A stretch of DNA of 18,075 nt. Origin: CAZGVW01 sp964529265. GTDB taxonomy: Bacteria; Planctomycetota; Phycisphaerae; Phycisphaerales; UBA1924. Numbering within the stretch: position 1 is the stretch's first letter; every line of letters starts with the position of its first letter. Of this stretch, positions 1 to 6,958 are shown one piece after another. Below the pieces are notes generated by a model. It was not told the origin of the DNA. It saw nothing but the letters and a program-made list of their open reading frames with translations, and did no database searches. The translations under genes were made by a program, and so were the position numbers. The DNA is taken from positions 1 through 18,075 of the forward strand of contig CAZGVW010000186.1 of NCBI GenBank assembly GCA_964529265.1, in the 5' to 3' direction.

Positions 1-359
1 GCTTCCGAGCTGTTCGCCGCGGCGGGGTCGTCGAACGGCCAGAAGAGGGTGCGCCGCGCGAAGGGGTAGATGCGGGGGCACGCCTCTTGAGCGCGCTCGC
101 AGACGATGATGGCCCAGCGGACCTTCGCGCTGTGGAGGAACTGCGTGACTCCCTTGGAGTGCAGGCCGCTTGTGCTGACCCGGGATTCCTCGAGTGCGCG
201 AATGGTCAGGGGATTGACTTGGGAGGGCTCGAGCCCGGCGCTCGCGGCTTCGAATCGATCGCCGGTGCGGTTGCGGAGGATGGCCTCCGCCATCTGGCTG
301 CGCGCGGAGTTGCCGGTGCAGAGAAAGAGCACGAGGGGTCTCTCGGCTGAGTTCGGCAT
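1..359 (-). CDS. arsC: Arsenate reductase ArsC, thioredoxin-coupled LMW-phosphatase type (3' end missing)
   Basis: Reduces arsenate to arsenite in the cytoplasm using a three-cysteine relay recycled by thioredoxin. My translation of the minus strand from the ATG at 359 gives 119 residues before the window edge. The N-terminal strand LVLFLCTGNSARSQMAEA carries the phosphatase-type loop C-x5-R (Cys14 to Arg20). Two further cysteines sit in CERAQEACP (Cys87 and Cys94), the same C-x6-C spacing as the redox pair of the plasmid pI258 ArsC. FWPFDDPAA near the cut also fits the family. Family members are about 130-150 residues, so only a short tail is lost. The start lies two bases after the arsM stop (TGA-GC-ATG), which implies translational coupling in one operon. 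The three cysteines argue for arsenate reductase rather than a plain protein tyrosine phosphatase. Confidence 0.93.
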   Translation of the reverse strand, partial: MPNSAERPLVLFLCTGNSARSQMAEAILRNRTGDRFEAASAGLEPSQVNPLTIRALEESRVSTSGLHSKGVTQFLHSAKVRWAIIVCERAQEACPRIYPFARRTLFWPFDDPAAANSSE

Positions 360-361
360 GC

Positions 362-1273
362 TCAACCCGCCTTTCGCGCCGAGATATCGAGGCTTGTGAT
401 GTAATCGGCCGCGCCCTCGCCGCGGGGCAGGCCGCCGATGATGCGCTGGTAGAGCGGATCCTGCCATTCCGTCATCGCCCCGATGTACTCGGGTTTGGGC
501 GTGAGCGCGATGTCCACCAGGCCCGCGGCTTGCATCGTGGCGCGGATGTCATCAATCAGCGCTGCGCCGGCGATGCAGCCCACGAGGGCTTCGACATCGG
601 CCCGCACCGAGTCGGGGAGCGGCTTGAGCAGGGCGAGGTCGGAGACGGCCACGCGTCCGCCCGGCTTCAGGACGCGGGCGATCTCGCGCCAGACCCGCGG
701 CTTGTCGGGCGAGAGGTTCAGCACGCAGTTGGAGATGACAACATCCACGGAGGCGTCGGCGACCGGCAGGCTCTCGATTTCGCCGAGGCGGAACTCGACG
801 TTGTCGAGGCCGCTGTGGCCGCGGTATGAGGCGATGTTGCGGCGGGCCTTGGTCAGCATGTCAGGCGTCATATCCACGCCGATGACGCGGCCCTGTGCGC
901 CGACCTTGGGCCCGGCGATGAAGCAATCGAAACCGCCGCCCGAGCCGAGATCGAGCACGGTTTCACCCGGCCGGAGCGAGGCGATCGCCGTGGGGTTCCC
1001 GCAGGAGAGGCCCATGTTGGCGCCTTCGGGAACCGCGGCGAGGTCGGACTCGGCGTAGCCCACGGCCGCGGCGACCTCGTCGCCAGAGAGTGTTGACGGG
1101 CCGCAGCAGCCGCCGCCGCTGCAGCAGCCGGGTTTCGGCTCATCGGGGTCGGTCACGGAGGCGGAGGAGAAGCCTCCGGTGCGGGCGATCTTGCCGTATC
1201 CCTCACGAACGAGGTCACGGACGCGATCGGCGTCGGGCGGGGCTGGGGAATGTGGGGGGCTTGCAGTGTTCAT
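362..1273 (-). CDS. arsM: Arsenite S-adenosylmethionine methyltransferase ArsM
   Basis: Cytoplasmic enzyme of 303 residues that methylates arsenite with SAM, giving methylated and possibly volatile arsenicals. The SAM site is VLDLGSGGGFD (about 106-116), preceded by the ArsM-typical segment GLSCGNPTAIASL. Three cysteines at the places expected for As(III) coordination are Cys91 (GLSCGNP), Cys183 (ISNCVLNL) and Cys233 (VGCIAGA). GVDMTPDML and VLKPGGR are further class I methyltransferase motifs. The N-terminus carries two cysteine pairs, Cys50-51 and Cys56-57. A GGAAG ribosome site lies a few bases upstream of the ATG. The gene is 21 bases downstream of arsR and almost touches arsC, so the three are one unit controlled from the arsR promoter. 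The long antisense frame over this gene is a high-GC shadow. Confidence 0.95.
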   Translation of the reverse strand: MNTASPPHSPAPPDADRVRDLVREGYGKIARTGGFSSASVTDPDEPKPGCCSGGGCCGPSTLSGDEVAAAVGYAESDLAAVPEGANMGLSCGNPTAIASLRPGETVLDLGSGGGFDCFIAGPKVGAQGRVIGVDMTPDMLTKARRNIASYRGHSGLDNVEFRLGEIESLPVADASVDVVISNCVLNLSPDKPRVWREIARVLKPGGRVAVSDLALLKPLPDSVRADVEALVGCIAGAALIDDIRATMQAAGLVDIALTPKPEYIGAMTEWQDPLYQRIIGGLPRGEGAADYITSLDISARKAG

Positions 1274-1294
1274 GGGGGCTTCCGTTCTGAGTCG

Positions 1295-1687
1295 TCATGG
1301 GGCGCATGATTCGGCGGCGCAGCCGCACTCGCCGCAGGCCTCCGGGCAGCAGTCCTCGAAGGCGTCGGCCAGGGCGCGGAGCATGTGGGCGAGTTCAGCG
1401 AAGCGCACGCGGTAGGCGACGACGCGGCCGTGCTTGCTCGCTTCGACGGCGCCCGCGCGCTCCAGCGCGGCGAGATGGCGGGAGACGACGGAGAGGTCCA
1501 CGGAGCAGCACTGCGCGACTTCACTCACGCTGCATGGCCGCGCGCACTTGGCGAGACAGGCGAGAAGGCGGAGGCGCGTGGGATCGCTGAGGGCCTTGAA
1601 GAGGTCCGGATCGAGGAGGCGGTCGATGGGGCGGCGGACCTTTGCGGCGTGCCTGGGGCTGACGGGTCTCTTGCGTATTTGCATCAT
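1295..1687 (-). CDS. arsR: ArsR-family arsenic-responsive repressor
   Basis: Winged-helix metalloid sensor of about 130 residues expected to repress its own operon and to release DNA on binding As(III). The wHTH core is FKALSDPTRLRLLACL, then SEVAQCCSVDLSVVSRHLAALERAGAV (recognition helix) and the wing KHGRVVAYRV. The canonical CVC metal site of R773 ArsR is absent. Cysteines occur instead at 44, 48, 52, 60-61 and in a tail cluster (113, 114, 118, 121, 123, 128), so the As(III) site is probably of another ArsR subtype. The frame stays open up to 1750, but I place the start at the ATG at 1687 (or the adjacent ATG at 1684), because a good promoter lies inside the longer version and its predicted start site falls on 1687. 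It ends 21 bases before arsM. Confidence 0.92.
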   Translation of the reverse strand: MMQIRKRPVSPRHAAKVRRPIDRLLDPDLFKALSDPTRLRLLACLAKCARPCSVSEVAQCCSVDLSVVSRHLAALERAGAVEASKHGRVVAYRVRFAELAHMLRALADAFEDCCPEACGECGCAAESCAP

Positions 1688-1722
1688 GATGCAAGTATAT
1701 CGGGGGCGGCGCCGGCCGTCAA
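1679..1722 (-). promoter_or_regulatory. arsR promoter with overlapping palindromic operator
   Basis: On the minus strand, TTGACG (1722-1717) is followed by a 17-base spacer and TATACT (1699-1694), a good sigma-70-type promoter. A start site seven bases beyond the -10 would be base 1687, the A of an ATG, so the message may be leaderless. The perfect 16-bp palindrome TTGCATCATGATGCAA (1679-1694) covers the last base of the -10, the start site and both candidate start codons; two further symmetric base pairs lie outside one mismatch. A repressor bound there would block polymerase. That ArsR is the binder is an inference from position. Confidence 0.72.
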
Positions 1723-2108
1723 GCCTCACGGAGATCCGGCGAAGGCTCATCGGCCGGGATCAATCGCGAGCGCACACGGCCTTCACAACTTGAAGGCGTT
1801 GCGTGAACAAGGCGCGACGCGCTCTTCGCAATGTGAACTCTGCGACGTGGCTGTGACAGCCCCGTGACGGCCCGAGCCGCGTCGGCGCATCGGCTTGCCA
1901 TCGGCGGCGAGCGCGGCGCAACGCTGCTCGCGCACGAGAGTGCGCAGATTGTGCGGGCGCCATCACCCGTCAAGTTTCGCGCGGCCCTCGGTTGATCTTC
2001 ACACATGGTCCGTAGTCTCCGTCGGCTCGGAGTCGCGGCGTGCAGGGGTTCGCGCCGCGAGTGTCGCCACCTGAACACAAACGACTTCTCTCAGCAGGAG
2101 CCGGCTCG
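1688..2108. other. Divergent intergenic region, about 420 bases
   Basis: This lies between arsR and the pseudopilin-like gene. The left end holds the arsR promoter. The middle (about 1799-1831) can form a compound hairpin with an inner GCGCG-A-CGCGC stem, of unknown role. The right part has a possible plus-strand promoter with TTGATC (1992-1997) and TAGTCT (2013-2018), but the spacer is only 15 bases, so this is weak. Short open frames here have no ribosome site or recognisable sequence and look like chance. I see no RNA gene in it. Confidence 0.5.
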
Positions 2109-3137
2109 ATGCGAAGGAACGCCCGCGGTGACGGGTTCACGCTCGTCGAACTGCTCGTGGTGATCTCGATCATTGCGTTGTTGATCGGAATCCTGCTCCC
2201 CGTGCTCGGCAGCGCGCGAGAATCGGCGCGTCAGACGGCGTGCGCGAGCAACATGCGCCAGGTGGCGCTGGGGGTTCTGATCTGGGAGCGGGAGAACGGG
2301 ACGTTTCCGCCGTCCTATGTCTATGCCGCGTCCGAGACCGGCACGCAGTGGCGGAACGAAGACCAGTTGGACAGCAACCCAAACGTGAACTTCGGCTATG
2401 TGCACTGGTCGTACGCGCTCTTCGACGAGGGGGATGTCCCGGCGAACGCCTTTGAGTGCCCGACGGTCCAGAACGGCGGGCCGCCGCGGACCAACCCGGG
2501 GCCTAACCCGGATGACTGGGAGCCCGGGCAGGAGGACTCGGTGGGCAACACGATGGACGTGCGCCCGCAGTTCCCGATGGATCGGCAGGTCCCTCGATGC
2601 GCGATCACGGGCAACGCAGCGATCTTCCCGAGAAACAAGTTCGTGTATCCACCGAACAAGCGCGGCAACCGCCTGGTGAAATACACCGAGATCGAGAGCC
2701 CAGCGCGCACGATCATCTGCACGGAGTTCTTCGAGTTCGATAACTGGAAGTCGATCCAGGCGCAGGGAGACGACGAGCCGACGATCAAGAGCCACCGCCC
2801 GGTGACGCCTTTCATCGGCCTCTCGGTCGGCGCCAACGTGTACGACGAGCCGAACATCGGGCGCCTCCCTCGCTTCGCGTACCCGCCGCGGACATCGATC
2901 TACGCCAAAGGCGACCCGCTGCTCGGCAAGCACATGATCACGGACGCCAACTCGACGCTGAACGCCGTGGGGCGGCACCATCCAAGCGGGCAGGCGAACT
3001 TCGCGTTCGTGGACGGCCATGTCGAGACAACGACCCTGGAGGAGACTGTGAAGAAGCGCCTCTGGGGCGATCGGTTTTGGAGCATCACAGGCAACAGCAA
3101 CGCGGTGAACCTGGATATCAACCAGTGGGATGACTGA
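2109..3137 (+). CDS. Type II pseudopilin-like protein with prepilin cleavage site and C-terminal H-x-DG motif
   Basis: Protein of 342 residues of the abundant planctomycete class of short-leader pseudopilin-like proteins. The leader MRRNARGDG ends at Gly9 and is followed by FTLVELLVVISIIALLIGILLP, so prepilin peptidase would cut between Gly9 and Phe10; the conserved Glu5 of the mature protein is Glu14. One membrane helix spans about 11-31. The rest is a predicted exported globular domain. Near the C-terminus HHPSGQANFAFVDGH (290-304) is the family's H-x9-DG signature, here H-x10-DG counted from His291. I chose the ATG at 2109, not the upstream ATG at 2040, because AGGAG lies at 2096-2100 and the leader then has normal length. 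Exact role is unknown; such proteins are presumed to act in secretion or surface structures. It is followed on the same strand by a secreted dockerin-repeat protein. Confidence 0.88.
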   Translation: MRRNARGDGFTLVELLVVISIIALLIGILLPVLGSARESARQTACASNMRQVALGVLIWERENGTFPPSYVYAASETGTQWRNEDQLDSNPNVNFGYVHWSYALFDEGDVPANAFECPTVQNGGPPRTNPGPNPDDWEPGQEDSVGNTMDVRPQFPMDRQVPRCAITGNAAIFPRNKFVYPPNKRGNRLVKYTEIESPARTIICTEFFEFDNWKSIQAQGDDEPTIKSHRPVTPFIGLSVGANVYDEPNIGRLPRFAYPPRTSIYAKGDPLLGKHMITDANSTLNAVGRHHPSGQANFAFVDGHVETTTLEETVKKRLWGDRFWSITGNSNAVNLDINQWDD

Positions 3138-3161
3138 TTCCCACGGCGCCTGAGGAGAGAC

Positions 3162-3188
3162 GCGCCGCGCGGGAGCGCTGCGCGGCGC
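3162..3188 (+). terminator. Possible terminator hairpin after the pseudopilin-like gene
   Basis: GCGCCGCGC (3162-3170) and its exact reverse complement GCGCGGCGC (3180-3188) enclose a nine-base loop, 24 bases after the stop codon. Only two T residues follow, so Rho-independent function is uncertain. Confidence 0.4.
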
Positions 3189-3374
3189 TTGGCCAACTGA
3201 CCGGTTTCCGGCGTGAGGAGCGTTTCCGCGGCGGGCGAGCCGTCGCCGCGGCGGGTGTGGTTGCGCGCCCCCGAGTTCCCCGCCGTTTGCGATGCGGCTC
3301 GACGACGAGGGGCCCGGCGAGCGCCGCGCCTCGCACACGTTTCGGACACACCCTTGCGAAGGAGAGACTTGATC

Positions 3375-6011
3375 ATGACCCACTGTTCCAAGGCAGGCGT
3401 GCTCGCCCTGATTGCCGCGGGCATGGCCGGCGGCACGGCGTCCGCGGCGGCGCCCTTCCTCATCAACATCAGCGGCGCGACGCTGCTGCGCAACTTCCTG
3501 GTGGCGCCGGCGTCCACCAATGACTTCCTCGATCTGGACGGCGACATGGCGCCGGTTCCCGATCAGCTGGCGCCCGCGGGCGTCGGGCTTCCGGCCCCGG
3601 GCAGCCAGTTGTGGCAGGTGCAGTATCGCGGCACCGGCTCGGTGAACGGCTTCATCGAACTGCGCGACTACGGGTTGAACTACGCAGTCGGCGGCGACAA
3701 CGTCGAGATTCTCTCGAGCAGGGCGTCGGAGGGCGGCTTCCACAACCGCACGATCTACATCAACAACGGCATGCCCACCGGACCGGCCAACGCAGCCAAC
3801 CCGGGCGCCGCGCCGACGCGCTCGACCAGCGACGGCTCGTTCATGGTCACGAACTCGACCGACCCGATGAACTCCGGCATCCTCATCGACATCGCGCCGC
3901 TCGATGTGCCCATCTCCTGGGCCACGCAGGGGCCGGACGGCGCGCCGAACCCCACGCTCACGCCCACCGTTCCCGGCTACGGTCGGAATCCGCGGAACTC
4001 CGTGAACAAGGACGGCATGACCAACGCGCAGACGAACATGCTGCCCCCGATCGCGCCTCTGAACGCCAACACCGCCATGCCCGATGGCAGCACGGTGTAC
4101 GACACTTCGATCGCGCTGGCGCCCATCGCCGCCACCACCAACTTCGGCACCGGCTACACGCAGATCACGTACACCGATCTCCAGTGGCTCAGCGGCACAG
4201 GACGGACGAAGTGCGGCGAGAACCTGATGTTCATCTGCCGCGACGTCGGCTCCGGCACGCGCAACGCGTTCCAGAACTCGATCTGCACCGATCCCTCGTG
4301 GGGCTACGGCGACAACATCGGCGTGTTCACGAGCAGCAGCGCCAACGACCGCCTGGGCCCCAACTTCCAGCCGGGCAACAAGGGCTCCAACAGCCGCGTC
4401 GAGGGCACGATGGCGAACCACCGGCTCGCGATCGGTTACGCCGGCGCGGAGCGCGGCGTCAACGGCGGCTGGCTCACGAACGGCGTATTCGAAGTCCTCG
4501 GCGTTCAGAATGACGTCGGCGGCGGCGTGGCCTTCGCGCGCCCGACGATCGGCAACGTCCTGAACAACACGGTGGACGGCTACAACATCTCCGGCCCGGC
4601 GGTGCTCGCGACCATCGGCGATCCCCGCGCCTCCAGCGCGGCCTTCGGCGGCGATTCCAACGGCAACCCGACGATGCGGAACGAGAACGCCGCCGCCTAC
4701 GTCAACAACGCCACCAAGTCGATCGAGGCGTTCAAGGCCCTCCCCGGCGGCGACGACACCATCTTTTCGCCCGGTGAGTACCTGGCGGCGAACTTCCTGC
4801 TCGTCAACGCCGCCAACTTCATCAAGAACCCGCTGAATCCGTGCGAACTGCTCCCGAATCCGAACGTCAATCTCGCGCTGCAGCAGCTCACCTCGGAGAT
4901 CAGCGTGCTCGCCGACCCGGTCTATCAGAACTTCAACATGAACTCCTCCGGCGACGTGCCCTTCCGCACGGTCGGCCAGACCTATACCGACGGTGTGACC
5001 GGCAACCAGACGTTCTACAACGTCCACGGCGGCGGCACGCTGAACTACGGCGCCGACCTCGATCTGCGCAACAAGATCGCCGGCGATTTCAACAACGACG
5101 GCACGCGCGACTGCAACGATGCGGGCGAGATGATGTGCGCGTTCCTCTTCCGCGCCGACTCCGTGAACTTCCCGTGGAACACGCCCGCCTCGGCCGGCGT
5201 CGCCATCGAGGTCATCGGCGACTACAACGGCGACGGCAACTTCGACAAGGAAGACATGCGCTACTGGGCCGACGGCCTGGCCCTCGACCCCGTCACTCGG
5301 AAACTCAACCGTTGCGACGGGTTCATGAAGCTCGATACGGAGTTCGAAACGCGCACCGGCGGCGCCTTCGGAACGGATTTCTTCGGCTGGGCGTGCGACA
5401 TGCCCACCATCAAGGCGACGGGCAAGGCCTATCAGGCGGGCGACAGCGTCGCCGACGTCGCCGGTCCGGCCGGCCTCTGGACCCCCGGCTTCGCCCCCAT
5501 CGGCCATGACGGCATGATTGACGCCTTCGACATCAACTACATCTGCGCCAACTTCGGCGACTGGTGCGTCCGCAAGGAGTCGGTGTTCATGGACCTCTCC
5601 TGCGACATCAACGGCGACCTCCTCGTCGACCAGCGCGATGTGTGCAAGGTCGTGATCCAGATCCTGGGCACGACCTTCGGCGACGTGAACCTCGACAACG
5701 TCGTGGACGGCGCCGATCTGCTCATCGTCACCCAGAACCAGGGCAACCCCGGCGGCTGGGCCGAGGGCGATATGAACTGCGACGGCATGGTGGACGGCCG
5801 CGACCTCCGGATCGTCCAGGGCGTGCCCAATCTCTGCTGCCCATGGGATCTGAACGGCGACGGCATCGTGAACGCCAGCGACCTGGCGCTCGTCCTCGGC
5901 TCCTGGGGCGCGCCCGGCGGCTTCGGACCGGCCGACTTCAACTTCGACGGCATCGTGAACGCCAGCGACCTCGCGGCGATGCTGGGCGCATGGGGCCCCT
6001 GCGCCAACTGA
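3375..6011 (+). CDS. Secreted PstS-like substrate-binding region fused to dockerin-like repeats
   Basis: Protein of 878 residues. A signal peptide spans about 1-25 (hydrophobic core GVLALIAAGMAGG, cleavage near ASA). Residues about 26-500 resemble a periplasmic phosphate-binding (PstS-like) fold: ISGATLLRNF, GTGSVNGFIEL, LDVPISWA, ITYTDLQWLSGTGR and CRDVGSGTRNAF (288-299), where SGT is the anion-binding style loop. This assignment is from motif pattern only. From about 570 there are seven EF-hand/dockerin-like calcium loops: GDFNNDG (570), GDYNGDG (615), CDINGD (743), GDVNLDN (769), GDMNCDG (798), DLNGDG (825) and DFNFDG (854). The last two are followed by LGSWG and LGAWGPCAN, the usual C-terminal signature of Phycisphaerae secreted proteins. 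The start is the ATG at 3375 with AAGGAG at 3359-3364; the longer frame from 3213 lacks a ribosome site and would bury the signal peptide. Substrate and location (periplasm or surface) are unknown. Confidence 0.82.
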   Translation: MTHCSKAGVLALIAAGMAGGTASAAAPFLINISGATLLRNFLVAPASTNDFLDLDGDMAPVPDQLAPAGVGLPAPGSQLWQVQYRGTGSVNGFIELRDYGLNYAVGGDNVEILSSRASEGGFHNRTIYINNGMPTGPANAANPGAAPTRSTSDGSFMVTNSTDPMNSGILIDIAPLDVPISWATQGPDGAPNPTLTPTVPGYGRNPRNSVNKDGMTNAQTNMLPPIAPLNANTAMPDGSTVYDTSIALAPIAATTNFGTGYTQITYTDLQWLSGTGRTKCGENLMFICRDVGSGTRNAFQNSICTDPSWGYGDNIGVFTSSSANDRLGPNFQPGNKGSNSRVEGTMANHRLAIGYAGAERGVNGGWLTNGVFEVLGVQNDVGGGVAFARPTIGNVLNNTVDGYNISGPAVLATIGDPRASSAAFGGDSNGNPTMRNENAAAYVNNATKSIEAFKALPGGDDTIFSPGEYLAANFLLVNAANFIKNPLNPCELLPNPNVNLALQQLTSEISVLADPVYQNFNMNSSGDVPFRTVGQTYTDGVTGNQTFYNVHGGGTLNYGADLDLRNKIAGDFNNDGTRDCNDAGEMMCAFLFRADSVNFPWNTPASAGVAIEVIGDYNGDGNFDKEDMRYWADGLALDPVTRKLNRCDGFMKLDTEFETRTGGAFGTDFFGWACDMPTIKATGKAYQAGDSVADVAGPAGLWTPGFAPIGHDGMIDAFDINYICANFGDWCVRKESVFMDLSCDINGDLLVDQRDVCKVVIQILGTTFGDVNLDNVVDGADLLIVTQNQGNPGGWAEGDMNCDGMVDGRDLRIVQGVPNLCCPWDLNGDGIVNASDLALVLGSWGAPGGFGPADFNFDGIVNASDLAAMLGAWGPCAN
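5858..5971 (+). repeat. Duplicated dockerin-encoding segment
   Basis: The same 27 bases occur at 5858-5884 and 5945-5971, 87 bases (29 codons) apart, both encoding the core DGIVNASDL. Near-identity at DNA level points to a recent tandem duplication or gene conversion of the last two repeats. Confidence 0.85.
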
Positions 6012-6060
6012 TTCCAGATTGCTCTCTCGGCTCGGCGTCCCAGCCGTGACCGAAACCACA

Positions 6061-6097
6061 GGGCGCCGCGGCGTCAAAGCCTCGGCGCCCCTTTCGT
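6061..6097 (+). terminator. Intrinsic terminator after the dockerin-repeat gene
   Basis: GGGCGCCG (6061-6068) pairs with CGGCGCCC (6083-6090). After one mismatch three more pairs close a six-base loop GTCAAA. CTTTCGTT follows as a modest T-tract. It sits 50 bases after the stop and before the next operon. Confidence 0.75.
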
Positions 6098-6153
6098 TGC
6101 TCTGCCGGGCGGGCCTCGCGGGGTCGTCTCTGGCGGCGCCGCGACCCCGTTCG

Positions 6154-6159
6154 TAGAAT
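6154..6159 (+). promoter_or_regulatory. Possible -10 element for the lipid-transport operon
   Basis: TAGAAT lies 35 bases before the first gene of the operon and after the preceding terminator. No good -35 hexamer is visible 16-18 bases upstream, so this is a weak call based on position. Confidence 0.3.
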
Positions 6160-6194
6160 CACCCGCGGCTGGTCCGAGCCGCGGAGTCACTTGC

Positions 6195-6647
6195 ATGAGC
6201 GGGCGTCTGGACGTCGATCGCCACGAGTTGACGGTCCCCGCCGAGGCCGGGGCGTTGAAGCAGGTGCGGTCGTTCCTGGGGCCCCGGCTCAAGGGGCTCA
6301 CGCCGCGGCAGACGGAGGAGGTGGTGCTGGCCGTGGATGAGTGCTGCGCCAACGTGATCCGTCACCGCAACCCGGACATCTGCGATGGGCGCATTCACCT
6401 CAGCGCGGACGTCGGCCCGGACCGGGTGATCGTGCGGATCCGCGGCTACTGCCGGCGAGAGGACATCCCGAACATCCGCCCGCGGGCCCTGGAGGACGTC
6501 CGGCCCGGCGGGCTGGGCACACATTTCGTGAACCGGATCATGGACCGCGTCGCGTATATTCCGGATGAGGACTATCCGGATTCGATGACGCTTGTGATGG
6601 AGAAGAGCCTCGATGGGGGCGGTGAAGGGAAACAGGCTGATGCTTGA
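6195..6647 (+). CDS. RsbW-like HATPase (anti-sigma-factor kinase family) with degenerate G1 box
   Basis: Protein of 150 residues with the GHKL fold of RsbW/SpoIIAB kinases, which classically bind a sigma factor and phosphorylate a STAS antagonist. The N-box is VVLAVDECCANVIRH (Glu49 and Asn53), and the G2-like lid is RPGGLGTHFVNRIMDRVAY (103-121). The G1 box is unusual: where the family has D-x-G after a beta strand, this protein reads IRGYCRRED, so both the Asp and the Gly appear replaced (Gly84, Cys86). ATP binding may be altered or lost. GGAG at 6183-6186 serves the ATG. Its stop overlaps the STAS gene by eight bases, so the two are translationally coupled, and the operon continues into Mla-type transporter genes. 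No sigma-factor gene is in the window. It could be an active kinase or a pseudokinase regulator. Confidence 0.85.
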   Translation: MSGRLDVDRHELTVPAEAGALKQVRSFLGPRLKGLTPRQTEEVVLAVDECCANVIRHRNPDICDGRIHLSADVGPDRVIVRIRGYCRREDIPNIRPRALEDVRPGGLGTHFVNRIMDRVAYIPDEDYPDSMTLVMEKSLDGGGEGKQADA

Positions 6648-6951
6648 GACGCGCACGACCGAGTCCCAGGGTGTGCGGACGATCGACGTGCGCGGCGAAG
6701 TGGACCTCGAATCGTCTCCCGAACTGTGGAGCGCGATCTCGACGGCGCTGAGCGGGGCGCAATCTCTGCGCGTTCGCATGCGGGAGGTCACGTACATCGA
6801 TTCGACGGGTGTGGCCACGCTGGTGCAGGGCCTCAAGCACGCGCGGAAGCAGAGCGTTCGGTTCCTGATTACGGATCCGAGCGAGCGCGTCCGCGCTGTG
6901 ATGGAGCTGGCGCAGCTGGATCGGCTCTTCGAGATCGAATCGACGGCGTGA
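6640..6951 (+). CDS. STAS-domain protein (anti-sigma antagonist / MlaB-like)
   Basis: Protein of 103 residues with a single STAS domain. VRTIDVRGEVDLESSPEL is the N-terminal strand-helix part and YIDSTGVATLVQGL contains the DSTG loop (54-57), whose Ser55 is the phosphorylation site in SpoIIAA/RsbV-type proteins. In MlaB the equivalent loop contacts the ATPase MlaF. I chose the ATG at 6640 (GAAGGGA at 6624-6630) over the one at 6613, because it gives the usual ATGCTTGA overlap with the preceding stop. The gene sits between an RsbW-like gene and mlaE, seven bases from the latter. It is therefore either the MlaB-like subunit of the transporter, an RsbV-like switch protein, or both; sequence alone does not decide this. 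Confidence 0.87.
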   Translation: MLETRTTESQGVRTIDVRGEVDLESSPELWSAISTALSGAQSLRVRMREVTYIDSTGVATLVQGLKHARKQSVRFLITDPSERVRAVMELAQLDRLFEIESTA

Positions 6952-6958
6952 AACGCGC

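Noticed and set aside
1688..1750. 21-residue N-terminal extension of ArsR from an ATG at 1750
   Set aside because: It would contain the -35, -10 and operator as coding sequence. The predicted start site at 1687 makes this unlikely.
3226..3256. CCGCGGCGGG direct repeat with an overlapping inverted repeat before the dockerin-repeat gene
   Set aside because: In such GC-rich sequence short CCGCGG repeats are expected by chance, and the position suggests no clear role.
2091..6077. A nearly 4-kb open frame on the minus strand, antisense to the pseudopilin-like and dockerin-repeat genes
   Set aside because: Its length comes from the G/C-ending codons of the plus-strand genes, which remove stops from one antisense frame. 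The translation is Val/Ala/Arg/His-rich without domains, while the plus strand has clear motifs, ribosome sites and a signal peptide.
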